Positions 35,536-42,691 of a stretch of DNA of 64,000 nucleotides are shown here, piece after piece (the first letter of the stretch is position 1; each line of letters begins with the position of its first letter). Where the stretch lies: assembly GCA_046349915.1 (NCBI GenBank), contig JAXMBL010000009.1, forward strand, positions 62,001 through 126,000, read 5' to 3'. The DNA comes from CAIXSC01 sp046349915 (lineage in GTDB: Bacteria > Planctomycetota > Planctomycetia > Pirellulales > Pirellulaceae). A program made the position numbers and the translations under genes. The notes beneath the pieces were generated by a model, which saw only the letters and a program-made list of their open reading frames with translations, had not been told where the DNA came from and made no database searches.

Positions 35536-36876
35536 TTACGCCCAGTTTCTTGAGGGGCGTGAGCGTAGCAGATTCGCTTCGGCGTCTCCCACGAACTCTT
35601 CCTTCACGGGATCAAACTTCAATTTGCGGCCGAGAATCCAGGCGATGGCGGCGGCGTGCGAAGCAATGTGCGACCGACGCATGACATCGGGATTCGCCGC
35701 CGTCCGTCCTCGGCTGCGAATACAGTCGAAGAAGTTACGGGAGTGCGCGCTAACGTCTAATCCTCGTACTCGCTTGGACGCGTCTGGCAGGTCTTTTCGC
35801 AACGACTCCGGCTCGACCACAATCTCTCCCTCGTCGCCCGTTTCCACCCAACCCGCTTCGCCAATGAAACGCACGGGGCAGGTGCCCAGTCGAGTGATGT
35901 AATGAGGCGAGCGATCGCCGAACGGAGTGGCCAAGAAGTCGATGATCAATTTGACGCCGTTGGCATAACGGCAAACGATGTTCTTCTCCGTCGGTTCGTA
36001 CTCGATCGGCATCGTGTCGTCCGCCTGATTCGCCCACTGGCACAAGTCGACCGTGTGGGCGCCCCAATCGAGCAGCCGCGCGCCGGAATCAAAATCCCAC
36101 TGCCCGCGCCAACCGCCATCCACATACTTCTGATTGAAGGGCCGCCAAGCAGCGGGTCCTAACCACAGATTCCAATCGACCACATCCTTCGACGGCTGCG
36201 GCTGAGCGGGCAACCAGGTGTTGTCCAACACAGGGATATAGACCGAGGCATGCATGGTGTGAAGCTTGCCGAGCTTCCCGGCATGGACGAGTTCGACGGC
36301 TTTCTGAAAGTTAGGCACGCTGCGCCGCTGAGTACCGGCTTGGAAAACTCGCTTCTCGGCGTGCATCGTGTCGGCCAACTGCTGGCAGTCGGCGATCGTA
36401 ATGCCGCAGGGCTTTTCGCTGTAAACGTCTTTGCCCGCCTTAGCGGCGAGAATCGAGGCCGCGGCGTGCCACCGATCACCGGTGGCGATTAACACGGCAT
36501 CAATGTCCTTGCGATCCAAGAGTTCCCGAAAATCGCGATGAATAGCGCACGCTTTATCGCCATAGTGATCGTCGACCAGCGCCTTACCCGTCTCGGCTCG
36601 TTTCGCTTGCACTTCGGCGATCGCCACGCAGCGCACGTCGGCAAACTGCAGCATCGCCTTCAGATCGTAGGTGCAGCGAGGACCAATGCCGATGACACCC
36701 AGGCCGATTTTGTTATTCGGGCCGACTCGCGACTCGTTCCCCAAAGCCACGGCGGGAGCGACATGGTACAAGGCCGAGGCGGTCAGTGCGGCTGAAGCAG
36801 TCGCGGCGGCGCCATAAAGAAAATCTCGGCGGTTCGCGGTCCCAGAATCTGGGCGACGGTTCGATGGACGGCTCAT
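35536..36876 (-). CDS. Tat-exported Gfo/Idh/MocA family oxidoreductase
   Basis: A 446-aa protein with a twin-arginine signal (NRRDFLYGAAATASAALTASALY, about residues 15-38). The Rossmann motif GVIGIGPR starts near residue 59, the family motif EKP appears in DVYSEKPCGIT, and WDFDSGARLLDWGAHTVDLCQW marks the substrate-domain region with the likely catalytic His. It is a distinct paralogue of the protein at 2083-3420. Planctomycetes have many such exported NAD(P)-dependent oxidoreductases with unknown sugar-like substrates. AGGAG lies about eight bases before the ATG at 36876; the frame is open further upstream but without export signal geometry. It is divergent from the secreted hypothetical at 37032. 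Confidence 0.87.
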   Translation of the reverse strand: MSRPSNRRPDSGTANRRDFLYGAAATASAALTASALYHVAPAVALGNESRVGPNNKIGLGVIGIGPRCTYDLKAMLQFADVRCVAIAEVQAKRAETGKALVDDHYGDKACAIHRDFRELLDRKDIDAVLIATGDRWHAAASILAAKAGKDVYSEKPCGITIADCQQLADTMHAEKRVFQAGTQRRSVPNFQKAVELVHAGKLGKLHTMHASVYIPVLDNTWLPAQPQPSKDVVDWNLWLGPAAWRPFNQKYVDGGWRGQWDFDSGARLLDWGAHTVDLCQWANQADDTMPIEYEPTEKNIVCRYANGVKLIIDFLATPFGDRSPHYITRLGTCPVRFIGEAGWVETGDEGEIVVEPESLRKDLPDASKRVRGLDVSAHSRNFFDCIRSRGRTAANPDVMRRSHIASHAAAIAWILGRKLKFDPVKEEFVGDAEANLLRSRPSRNWA

Positions 36877-36916
36877 CTCAAGCTCTCCTGAACTAACGGT
36901 GACGACGGAGGTTAAG

Positions 36917-36949
36917 GCGACGGAAAAATCGTAGCAGATTTTTTGTCGC
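36917..36949. promoter_or_regulatory. Palindrome in divergent promoter region
   Basis: GCGAC-GG-AAAAATC-GTAGCA-GATTTTT-T-GTCGC forms a nested inverted repeat (5-bp outer, 7-bp inner arms) midway between the divergent genes starting at 36876 and 37032. This could be a regulator site. It is a poor terminator because both flanking genes point away from it. Confidence 0.35.
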
Positions 36950-37031
36950 AAGTTGGAAGGCTTTATCGAGTCCCAAGAAAGCGGTCCAACCTGTACCGAC
37001 TCGCCCGACAATCCCACCTGAGGATCCTACC

Positions 37032-37973
37032 ATGCGCCCCGCAGTCAGATTTCGTCCCGGTATTTCGTCCATCATCGGTGCTTTGGCATTACTTGGCATG
37101 TGCCTCTGTGTCGACGGGCGCCGGTCCATGGCCGCCGCCCCTGAATCGCCCGCGACCAAGTCCGTGGGCGATTTATCGCAGTTGAGCGACGAGTTCGACG
37201 ACGCCAAGTCGCTCCGCGGTTGGCTGCGTGAGTTCGAAGTCGAAAAAACGGGCGCGGATCAACTGGAACGCATCGATTTCGGACGCACTCGTCCCGGCTG
37301 GGCGACGCTTGTACCGCACGCCAGTAGTTGGTATCGCGACTATCGCGGCGTACTGGTGCACCGTCTAGTGCGAGGCGACTTTGTCGCGACCACTCATCTG
37401 CGCACCACCAATCGCTCCAGCAATGGCCCGCCTCGACGCCCCTTCTCGCTGGCCGGCATCATGGTTCGTTCGCCGCGCAACGTGACTCCACGCACTTGGC
37501 GTCCTGGCGGCGAGAACTACTTGTTCCTATCGCATGGAACGGCCGATCAACCGGGCCAATATCAGTTCGAGGTGAAGACGACTGTAAACAGTGACTCCCG
37601 CTTGGCGATCGTTCCAGCGGATCAACCCGAGGCTGTCATTCGAGTTGTACGAGTGGGCTCGCTATTTCTATTGTTTCGTAAATCCGCCGAGGAAGCACCG
37701 TGGATACTCCATCAACGATATTCACGGCCTGATTTTCCCGAAGAGCTACAAGTGGGAATGACGGTTTACACCGATTGGCCGACCGTCGAGAGGACTGCGC
37801 CTCCCGAGCACAACACTCGCGTGCTGCGTGGCGGTCAGCCCGATTTGATCGCGTCGTTCGATTACTTCCGCTTCACTCGCCCAGAACTTCCCGAAGAGCT
37901 ACGTCGACAAGCAGCGACGAATCCCGACGCGATTTCGGATCAGGTTTGGCTGCGATTGTTCGCGGCGCCATAG
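37032..37973 (+). CDS. Secreted hypothetical, possible jelly-roll domain
   Basis: A 313-aa protein with an N-terminal signal (about residues 12-38, ALALLGMCLCVDGRRSMAAAP). The mature part has many alternating strands (YRGVLVHRLVRGDFVATTHLRT, SLAGIMVRSP, YQFEVKTTVNSDSR, VIRVVRVGSLFLLFRKS), a pattern like DUF1349/laminin-G type beta sandwiches often found in carbohydrate-binding or sugar-utilisation settings. I see no catalytic motif. GAGGAT precedes the ATG at 37032. It is divergent from a Gfo/Idh/MocA gene, and may share its control region. Confidence 0.7.
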   Translation: MRPAVRFRPGISSIIGALALLGMCLCVDGRRSMAAAPESPATKSVGDLSQLSDEFDDAKSLRGWLREFEVEKTGADQLERIDFGRTRPGWATLVPHASSWYRDYRGVLVHRLVRGDFVATTHLRTTNRSSNGPPRRPFSLAGIMVRSPRNVTPRTWRPGGENYLFLSHGTADQPGQYQFEVKTTVNSDSRLAIVPADQPEAVIRVVRVGSLFLLFRKSAEEAPWILHQRYSRPDFPEELQVGMTVYTDWPTVERTAPPEHNTRVLRGGQPDLIASFDYFRFTRPELPEELRRQAATNPDAISDQVWLRLFAAP

Positions 37974-37977
37974 ATGG

Positions 37978-37997
37978 CGGACCGGATATCAGGTCCG
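37978..37997. repeat. Short palindrome, family B-like
   Basis: CGGACC-GGATATCA-GGTCCG directly after the stop of the secreted hypothetical. It resembles the family B palindrome (GACGGACT..AGTCCGTC) in size and CGGAC core but has a different centre. Confidence 0.5.
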
Positions 37998-38143
37998 TTC
38001 GACACAGAGCAGCCGGACGACAGGCTGGGGGCTCATCGTTCTTCATATCTGGGCTGTAACAAAGCACTAGGATTTAGGACGATGTTAAGCCACAATCCAG
38101 TGTTAACGATTTCGCAACGAGTCACTCTCAGAAGACCTTCCCC

Positions 38144-38386
38144 ATGTCGTCGCTTGTCCAGCAAGCCTATTACTCACAAATTGATTCGCTGACGCCAAGC
38201 GAACGAATGGCGAGATGCGTCGCGATGCTTCACTGGACCAGGGAACTGCTAGGGCGACAACTACTCGCCGAACTCGGCCCGCTCCCCGCACAGCGATTGA
38301 AATGGGAGGTCGCCAAACGCATGTACGGAAGCGACCCGGTGGCACTCGCACTCATTGAACGAAAGCTGGCTGATGTTTCCGGTTGA
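38144..38386 (+). CDS. Small protein preceding a nucleotidyltransferase
   Basis: An 80-aa protein, mostly helical, beginning MSSLVQQAYYSQIDSLTPSER and containing MHWTRELLGRQLL-like amphipathic helices (MLHWTRELLGRQLLAELG). No domain recognised. It overlaps the next gene by 14 bp, so the two are translationally coupled. That tight pairing with an AbiEii-like nucleotidyltransferase suggests the antitoxin or accessory half of a toxin-antitoxin-like cassette, but this rests on gene order only. The ribosome site is weak. Confidence 0.62.
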   Translation: MSSLVQQAYYSQIDSLTPSERMARCVAMLHWTRELLGRQLLAELGPLPAQRLKWEVAKRMYGSDPVALALIERKLADVSG

Positions 38387-38945
38387 TTTTTTCCAGAATA
38401 CACTGACTAAGTTGGTCGCCATACTTCACCAGCTAAACGTTCGCTTTCACCTCACGGGTGGCGTAACTTCAGTCCTGTACGGCGAACCTCGAATGACGCA
38501 AGATCTCGATGTAGTCGTCGACAATCCGACGTTAACCGCTCAACTCGACGCATTTCTCCTTTTGCTGCGCGAAACAGACTTTCTGTTTGACGACGTTGCC
38601 GTCCGACACGCCCTTAACCAACAAGGCATGTTCCAGCTGTTCGACAGTATCGAGGCACTCAAGCTGGATGTTTATCCTCGTGAACTGATTCCCGGTGAGC
38701 TTGACCGCTCGATTCTCGTCGAGATCTTTCCTGGAGTCCGATTGCCTGTCGCCTCGCGAGTGGACACTGCGGCGGCCAAACTGATTTGGATAAGCAAGGG
38801 GAGTCACAAAAGCCGCCGCGATCTCCGTCAGTTATTTCGCACCTCATCCCCAACCGATCGCCAACAAATCCAAAAACTCGCGAGCCAACTCGACTTAGCC
38901 AACTTGCTGGCTGATGTGCTTGTTGAATCCGACGAGATCTCTTGA
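38373..38945 (+). CDS. Nucleotidyltransferase-like protein (AbiEii/DUF6036 type)
   Basis: A 190-aa protein of the DNA polymerase beta-like nucleotidyltransferase superfamily. The signature GGVTS (residues 29-33) followed by DLD (44-46) in MTQDLDVVVDN fits the hG[GS]..Dh[DE]h motif. A further acidic strand appears in ALKLDVYPRE. The C-terminal half is helical. Such proteins transfer a nucleotide to tRNA or protein in toxin-antitoxin systems (AbiE, MenT) or act in antibiotic inactivation. ATG at 38373 lies inside the end of the 80-aa gene, and I prefer it to the in-frame upstream ATG at 38355. Toxin activity is not shown by the sequence. Confidence 0.78.
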   Translation: MFPVDFFQNTLTKLVAILHQLNVRFHLTGGVTSVLYGEPRMTQDLDVVVDNPTLTAQLDAFLLLLRETDFLFDDVAVRHALNQQGMFQLFDSIEALKLDVYPRELIPGELDRSILVEIFPGVRLPVASRVDTAAAKLIWISKGSHKSRRDLRQLFRTSSPTDRQQIQKLASQLDLANLLADVLVESDEIS

Positions 38946-39123
38946 GATTACCTCGCAACCGTTCCAGGCACACAAACGTCCCTCTCCTGATTCTTCGACT
39001 TTCCGCCGAGAATCCTACAAAAAGCGAACCTTGAGGCGGCTTATTTCCTGGTAGCTAGCGCACGCGAATCCTCGCTCGTCGCAAGGCACTGATTCCAGGC
39101 AATTTGTCCCTGAAGGAGACGCT

Positions 39124-39405
39124 ATGTCCACGACTTTTCCTCAATCATCGCTGGCGGAATCTCTGACGGTTTCGTTCGCGGAGCGTCCGGGCGAATCCCC
39201 GGCAACTTCACCAACGGTGTTGCCGAAGGGGGTCGAATCCGTTGTATCGTTAGTGGATAACGTCGATTCACTCGCCGCTTCCCCAACGGTCGATCCCAAC
39301 CTCGCGCGAGACTTAGAGCGGTTACACTCGGCCGAACAAGCTCGCATTGATCGCGAACGTCAAGCAGCCATCGCTCGCCTCCAGGAACTCGCTCGCTTCG
39401 ATTAG
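39124..39405 (+). CDS. Small hypothetical protein upstream of ThiF-like gene
   Basis: A 93-aa acidic protein with an excellent ribosome site (AAGGAG, six bases before the ATG at 39124), so I believe it is translated. The first 60 residues are Ser/Thr/Pro/Val-rich with three recurrences of a SPTV/SLTV-like string and look disordered. The last 30 (NLARDLERLHSAEQARIDRERQAAIARLQELARFD) are a clear charged helix. No membrane segment or known domain. It precedes the E1-like gene by 93 bp on the same strand, but the C-terminus lacks a Gly-Gly, so it is not an obvious ubiquitin-like modifier. Confidence 0.68.
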   Translation: MSTTFPQSSLAESLTVSFAERPGESPATSPTVLPKGVESVVSLVDNVDSLAASPTVDPNLARDLERLHSAEQARIDRERQAAIARLQELARFD

Positions 39406-39432
39406 CGAGCTATCAACCGCACGCATGAGGAG

Positions 39433-39486
39433 CGACGGACTCGAAGTCCGTCGTACTTTGCTTCTTGATGTGGCCAAGCACGAGGC
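39433..39486. repeat. 54-bp direct repeat, left copy
   Basis: Begins with the family B palindrome CGACGGACT-C-GAAGTCCGTCG and runs on through TACTTTG and CTTGATGTGGCCAAGCAC. A second copy lies in the same orientation at 40958-41011 with five mismatches, so the two bracket the ThiF-like gene. Confidence 0.88.
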
Positions 39487-39498
39487 CCGCGTCCGCAT

Positions 39499-40788
39499 AT
39501 GACTACGCCAAGCATCGAACTCGTGATCCCTCGTGTCGCTTATGACTCCGCCATTCGTCAGCAATGGCGCGACCCCGAGTCGTATGCAATCGGCCGCTTT
39601 CGTTGGCATGAAACGATTGAGGGCCGCCAAATCCTGGTCGAACAACTCGACTCAGTCCCAGGCCTCCCCAGCGGCGATCGTCGTCCGCCTCTCGACTGTT
39701 ACCTCGTCTTGCGACTCGTTTCCTCCAATCCACCCGCGGAGACTGCCGGCGCGACGACAACTCGACTGATTGAAACAATTCGCCCTCTACGATCCCATCA
39801 TGTCGTCGCGTTAGTGATTCACTCCGGTCCTCCCGCTAGCTGGCACGCGACTCTGCGAATGCCGGATGGTAAATGTCTGCCCGTGACCAGCCTCACGGTG
39901 CAAGGCCCCGCGCCCCTCCATCTTGAGCATCAATCGGGACAATCGGCGCACGTGACTGAAGAAGACGCCGACCGCTGGAGTCGCACCGCCGGAGCACTCG
40001 GCACGGAAACCTTCGAGAAAATACGACGATCTCGAGTCCAAGTGATTGGCGCCGGCCGCAATGGTTCACTCTGTGCATCGCTGCTGGCCGCACTCGGCGT
40101 TGCTCACCTGCGACTCATCGACGGCGACTCGTTGGAATCTCACAATCTTATCGGCACGATAGGACTCGATTCCGCCGACGTTGGTCGCGGTAAAGTTGAA
40201 GCGGTGGCGAAGAGCATTAGTCGATCGCGTCCCGAACTCCCACTTGTCTGCTGGAACAAGTCGCTACTTGCAGCCGACGTCCTGGCCGACTTGCGTCGTC
40301 ATCCCGTCGACCTCCTCGTAACTTGCGTTGATGACGACGCGGCCCGACTAGCCGCCTGGCTGCTCGCTCACTCGCTACTGATCCCTTATCTCGATATCGC
40401 CTCTGCCGTCATGCGCGACAACTTAACGCCAACGCTACTTGGTGATGCGAGGCTGTTCGCGCCGGGCGTCCAAACTGGCTGCCCTGTCTGCGTGGGCGGC
40501 GTCTCGAACCTCGAGGATACTCTGTACGCGATTAACGCGCCCGAGGGGGCGCTGAGGCGAGGCGCCCCCGTGCATTGGAGCGACCAGCGAGCTGGCAGCC
40601 TCGTGACACTCAACGCCACCATCGTAGGCGCCGCCTTGCAGCTTTGGCTCGACTATCTCGGCGGCCATTGCACCACTTCCGCCTGGCAACGCATCCAATG
40701 GGCCTCCGGCTCTGGACTACTGTCCCACTGGGCGGCAGTCGCCTCGACTGCCGACTGTCGCATGTGCCGCACTCCATCGTCTCCCTAA
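39499..40788 (+). CDS. E1-like ThiF/MoeB adenylyltransferase, MPN-like N-terminus
   Basis: A 429-aa protein. Residues about 175-385 form an E1/ThiF/MoeB adenylation domain: nucleotide-binding GAGRNG at 184-189, Asp in LIDGD (208-210), ESHNLIG, DVGRGKVEAVAKSI, and DLLVTCVDDDAARL. Two Cys pairs, CPVC (328-331) and CRMC (420-423), form the usual zinc site. Residues 1 to about 150 (IELVIPRVAYDSAIRQQW, then HVVALVIHSGPPASWHATLR) resemble a degenerate JAB/MPN domain, lacking the full HxH..D metal set. Such proteins activate small Ubl or sulfur-carrier proteins. No E2-like gene or Gly-Gly modifier is nearby. The GNAT gene beyond and the 93-aa gene before may be unrelated. Confidence 0.82.
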   Translation: MTTPSIELVIPRVAYDSAIRQQWRDPESYAIGRFRWHETIEGRQILVEQLDSVPGLPSGDRRPPLDCYLVLRLVSSNPPAETAGATTTRLIETIRPLRSHHVVALVIHSGPPASWHATLRMPDGKCLPVTSLTVQGPAPLHLEHQSGQSAHVTEEDADRWSRTAGALGTETFEKIRRSRVQVIGAGRNGSLCASLLAALGVAHLRLIDGDSLESHNLIGTIGLDSADVGRGKVEAVAKSISRSRPELPLVCWNKSLLAADVLADLRRHPVDLLVTCVDDDAARLAAWLLAHSLLIPYLDIASAVMRDNLTPTLLGDARLFAPGVQTGCPVCVGGVSNLEDTLYAINAPEGALRRGAPVHWSDQRAGSLVTLNATIVGAALQLWLDYLGGHCTTSAWQRIQWASGSGLLSHWAAVASTADCRMCRTPSSP

Positions 40789-40793
40789 TCCTC

Positions 40794-41011
40794 GTACGAC
40801 GGACTTCCAGTCCGTCGATCAGGGTGGTGCTCAACGGATCGTCGACCAAAGGTAGAAAAAGGCGAATAATAGTCGTGGATCGCTCCGCGATCCAACGCTT
40901 GGACCTAGGGGCGTTGGATCGCGGAGCGATCCACGACTTTAGCATGCACGACGCGGCCGACGGACTAGAAGTCCGTCGTACTTTGTTGCTTGATGTGGCC
41001 AAGCACCAAGC
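40794..41011. repeat. Nested inverted palindromes and right 54-bp repeat
   Basis: Three layers are seen. A family B palindrome (40796-40817, GACGGACTTCCAGTCCGTC core) and its inverse (40958-40978) form the outside. Between them a perfect 28-bp inverted repeat has arms 40871-40898 and 40911-40938 and a 12-nt loop. Each arm itself contains GGATCGC-TCC-GCGATCC or its complement. The right edge (40958-41011) is the second copy of the 54-bp direct repeat at 39433. The stop codon of the GNAT gene lies two bases further on. Confidence 0.88.
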
Positions 41012-41012
41012 C

Positions 41013-41465
41013 TTACAAGTCGCGAGTGAACGGTCGCACATCCATCCGTTCCGTCCATCCCGATCGACGCCAGAATTCCAGGCCGGAGTCATTATCTACG
41101 TAGACCTGCAAGCCGCAGCGAGGAAGCCCTTGTTCGGCCATGAGAGCCAAGCAGCGATCCACGACCCAGGTCGCGAGCCCTCGCCGTTGATGATCGGCCG
41201 CCACCGCCAAATGGTACAAGTAGCCGCGGCGGCCGTCGTGCCCCGCCAACACCGCGGCTACCAAAGTCCCCTGCCACCGCACCACTTGGCTTAACCCGGG
41301 ATTTCGCTCGAGGAATCGAGTAAGTTCCGCCTGAGTTTCCAGTCGACTCATCCCCGGAGTCGCCTGCCATAGCGCGATCACTTCTGCGTGATCGCTCGAC
41401 GCCATGGCCGACAGCTCATAGCCTTGCTCGAGCAAGCGAGTGGAACGTTGGTCCCTGGTCGTCAT
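41013..41465 (-). CDS. GNAT-family N-acetyltransferase
   Basis: A 150-aa cytoplasmic acetyltransferase. The acetyl-CoA-binding motif A is seen as LYHLAVAADHQRRGLATWVV (Q/RxxGxA form), followed by a CGLQVYVDNDSGLEFWRRSGW segment, the typical motif B with Asn and FYxxxGW. It is similar in layout to YpeA-type GNATs, which acetylate small molecules or protein N-termini; the substrate is unknown. I choose ATG at 41465; a GTG lies directly before it. It follows the topoisomerase VI subunit A gene by 28 bp on the same strand, so it may be the last gene of that operon. Confidence 0.85.
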   Translation of the reverse strand: MTTRDQRSTRLLEQGYELSAMASSDHAEVIALWQATPGMSRLETQAELTRFLERNPGLSQVVRWQGTLVAAVLAGHDGRRGYLYHLAVAADHQRRGLATWVVDRCLALMAEQGLPRCGLQVYVDNDSGLEFWRRSGWTERMDVRPFTRDL

Positions 41466-41493
41466 CACACATCTCGATTCAAGTCGTGAAGCG

Positions 41494-42633
41494 TTAGTCC
41501 AGGAATTCCGCCTCTTCCAATCGCTCGGGAGCGTACGTCTCCGTAACGTAGCTGATGTCTTTACTGATCAACGCTTCGACTTCGAGTTTGAACCCGTTCT
41601 TCAGCATCAACTCGATCTCGCGCTGCCAAGCCTTCTTCGCGCTGAACCAGGGATACTGAGCGATCTGTTTGGCTCGCTTGATGTCTTGCTCGTTCAATTG
41701 AATCTGCACGCTGTTGCTCAGCTTGCATCGTTCAAAGTCATTGCTGCGTAGACCCAGGAATCGAGCGCCCGGAATCGCCATCCGCCGCGACTCGTAGGCC
41801 AAGTTAATCGACCCTTGCTTGATCACGCTGTAGATGTAGTATCCCCAGGGGTCGTTATCGAGCAGGCAGTAAACCGGCAGCTTCAATTCGTGATGCAAGC
41901 GATGCAGCATGCGGCGCACGCCGCGAGGCGGCTGTCCACCGCCGTGCGTCAGGATGCAGTTGTGCTCGCGCCAGAACTTGTCTTCGTTGAACCGTCGCCA
42001 GACAGTGTCCTTTTCGACATGCAGGATGAACTCGGCCTCGTTCTTCTTGAACTGCACAATGTCCTGCTCGACGATCGACGGGATGCTGTATCCGCCTGAT
42101 CCCATGCGAGCACAGTCGATTTCGTCGCCGCTGTCGACCAGCGTAATCGGTCCCACCATGGCCCCTGCATTCTTGGCATAGAGATGCAGTTCTTCCCGCA
42201 TGGCGTCGAGCGTCACTTCGACATCTTCGATGATCGGATCGCACTCGTCCTGCGTATCGAACGTCTCTTCGCGAGCTCCTTCGATGGTGTGCTTGAGCAG
42301 GTAGAACATACCGCGGATGCTGGTGGTCTTTCCCTGTTCAATCAGTTGCTTACATCCCGACGAGACCAGGAGCGTTTGCATATAGCTCTTGGCCTGACCG
42401 AGATTGAATAGTTCGCGGCGATTCTTGCCGCTCCCCATCTCGATGATCTTTTTCGACTGATTAAATCGTACGTTCGACAACGAACGACTCGGCACTTCAA
42501 TATGAGGCGCTCGTCCCCGATCGGCGTACTCCAATACTTCCTCGGCGAGCGACCGCAGAGCATTCAGCGTCTTACGGTCCTTATCGTTCAACTTGACGAC
42601 TTCGGCCGACTTGGCAGCCTTCTTCTTGGCCAT
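41494..42633 (-). CDS. top6A: DNA topoisomerase VI subunit A
   Basis: A 379-aa Spo11/TopoVI-A homologue, the DNA-cleaving subunit. The winged-helix 5Y-CAP domain carries the catalytic Tyr111 (TSIRGMFYLLKHTI), and the Toprim domain has the conserved Glu207 (LHVEKD), the HGGGQPPRG segment (230-238) and Asp259/Asp261 (LLDNDPWG) that bind magnesium. It should act as an A2B2 heterotetramer with the product of the next gene upstream, passing one duplex through another with ATP. The start at 42633 (MAKKKAAKS) is preferred over an upstream in-frame ATG at 42702, which lies inside the top6B stop region. It has a 58-bp gap to top6B. Confidence 0.93.
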   Translation of the reverse strand: MAKKKAAKSAEVVKLNDKDRKTLNALRSLAEEVLEYADRGRAPHIEVPSRSLSNVRFNQSKKIIEMGSGKNRRELFNLGQAKSYMQTLLVSSGCKQLIEQGKTTSIRGMFYLLKHTIEGAREETFDTQDECDPIIEDVEVTLDAMREELHLYAKNAGAMVGPITLVDSGDEIDCARMGSGGYSIPSIVEQDIVQFKKNEAEFILHVEKDTVWRRFNEDKFWREHNCILTHGGGQPPRGVRRMLHRLHHELKLPVYCLLDNDPWGYYIYSVIKQGSINLAYESRRMAIPGARFLGLRSNDFERCKLSNSVQIQLNEQDIKRAKQIAQYPWFSAKKAWQREIELMLKNGFKLEVEALISKDISYVTETYAPERLEEAEFLD

Positions 42634-42691
42634 GGTGAAAATCCGCTCGATGAATGAGTGAATGCGATGACGATACCGCCGCGATAATCGA

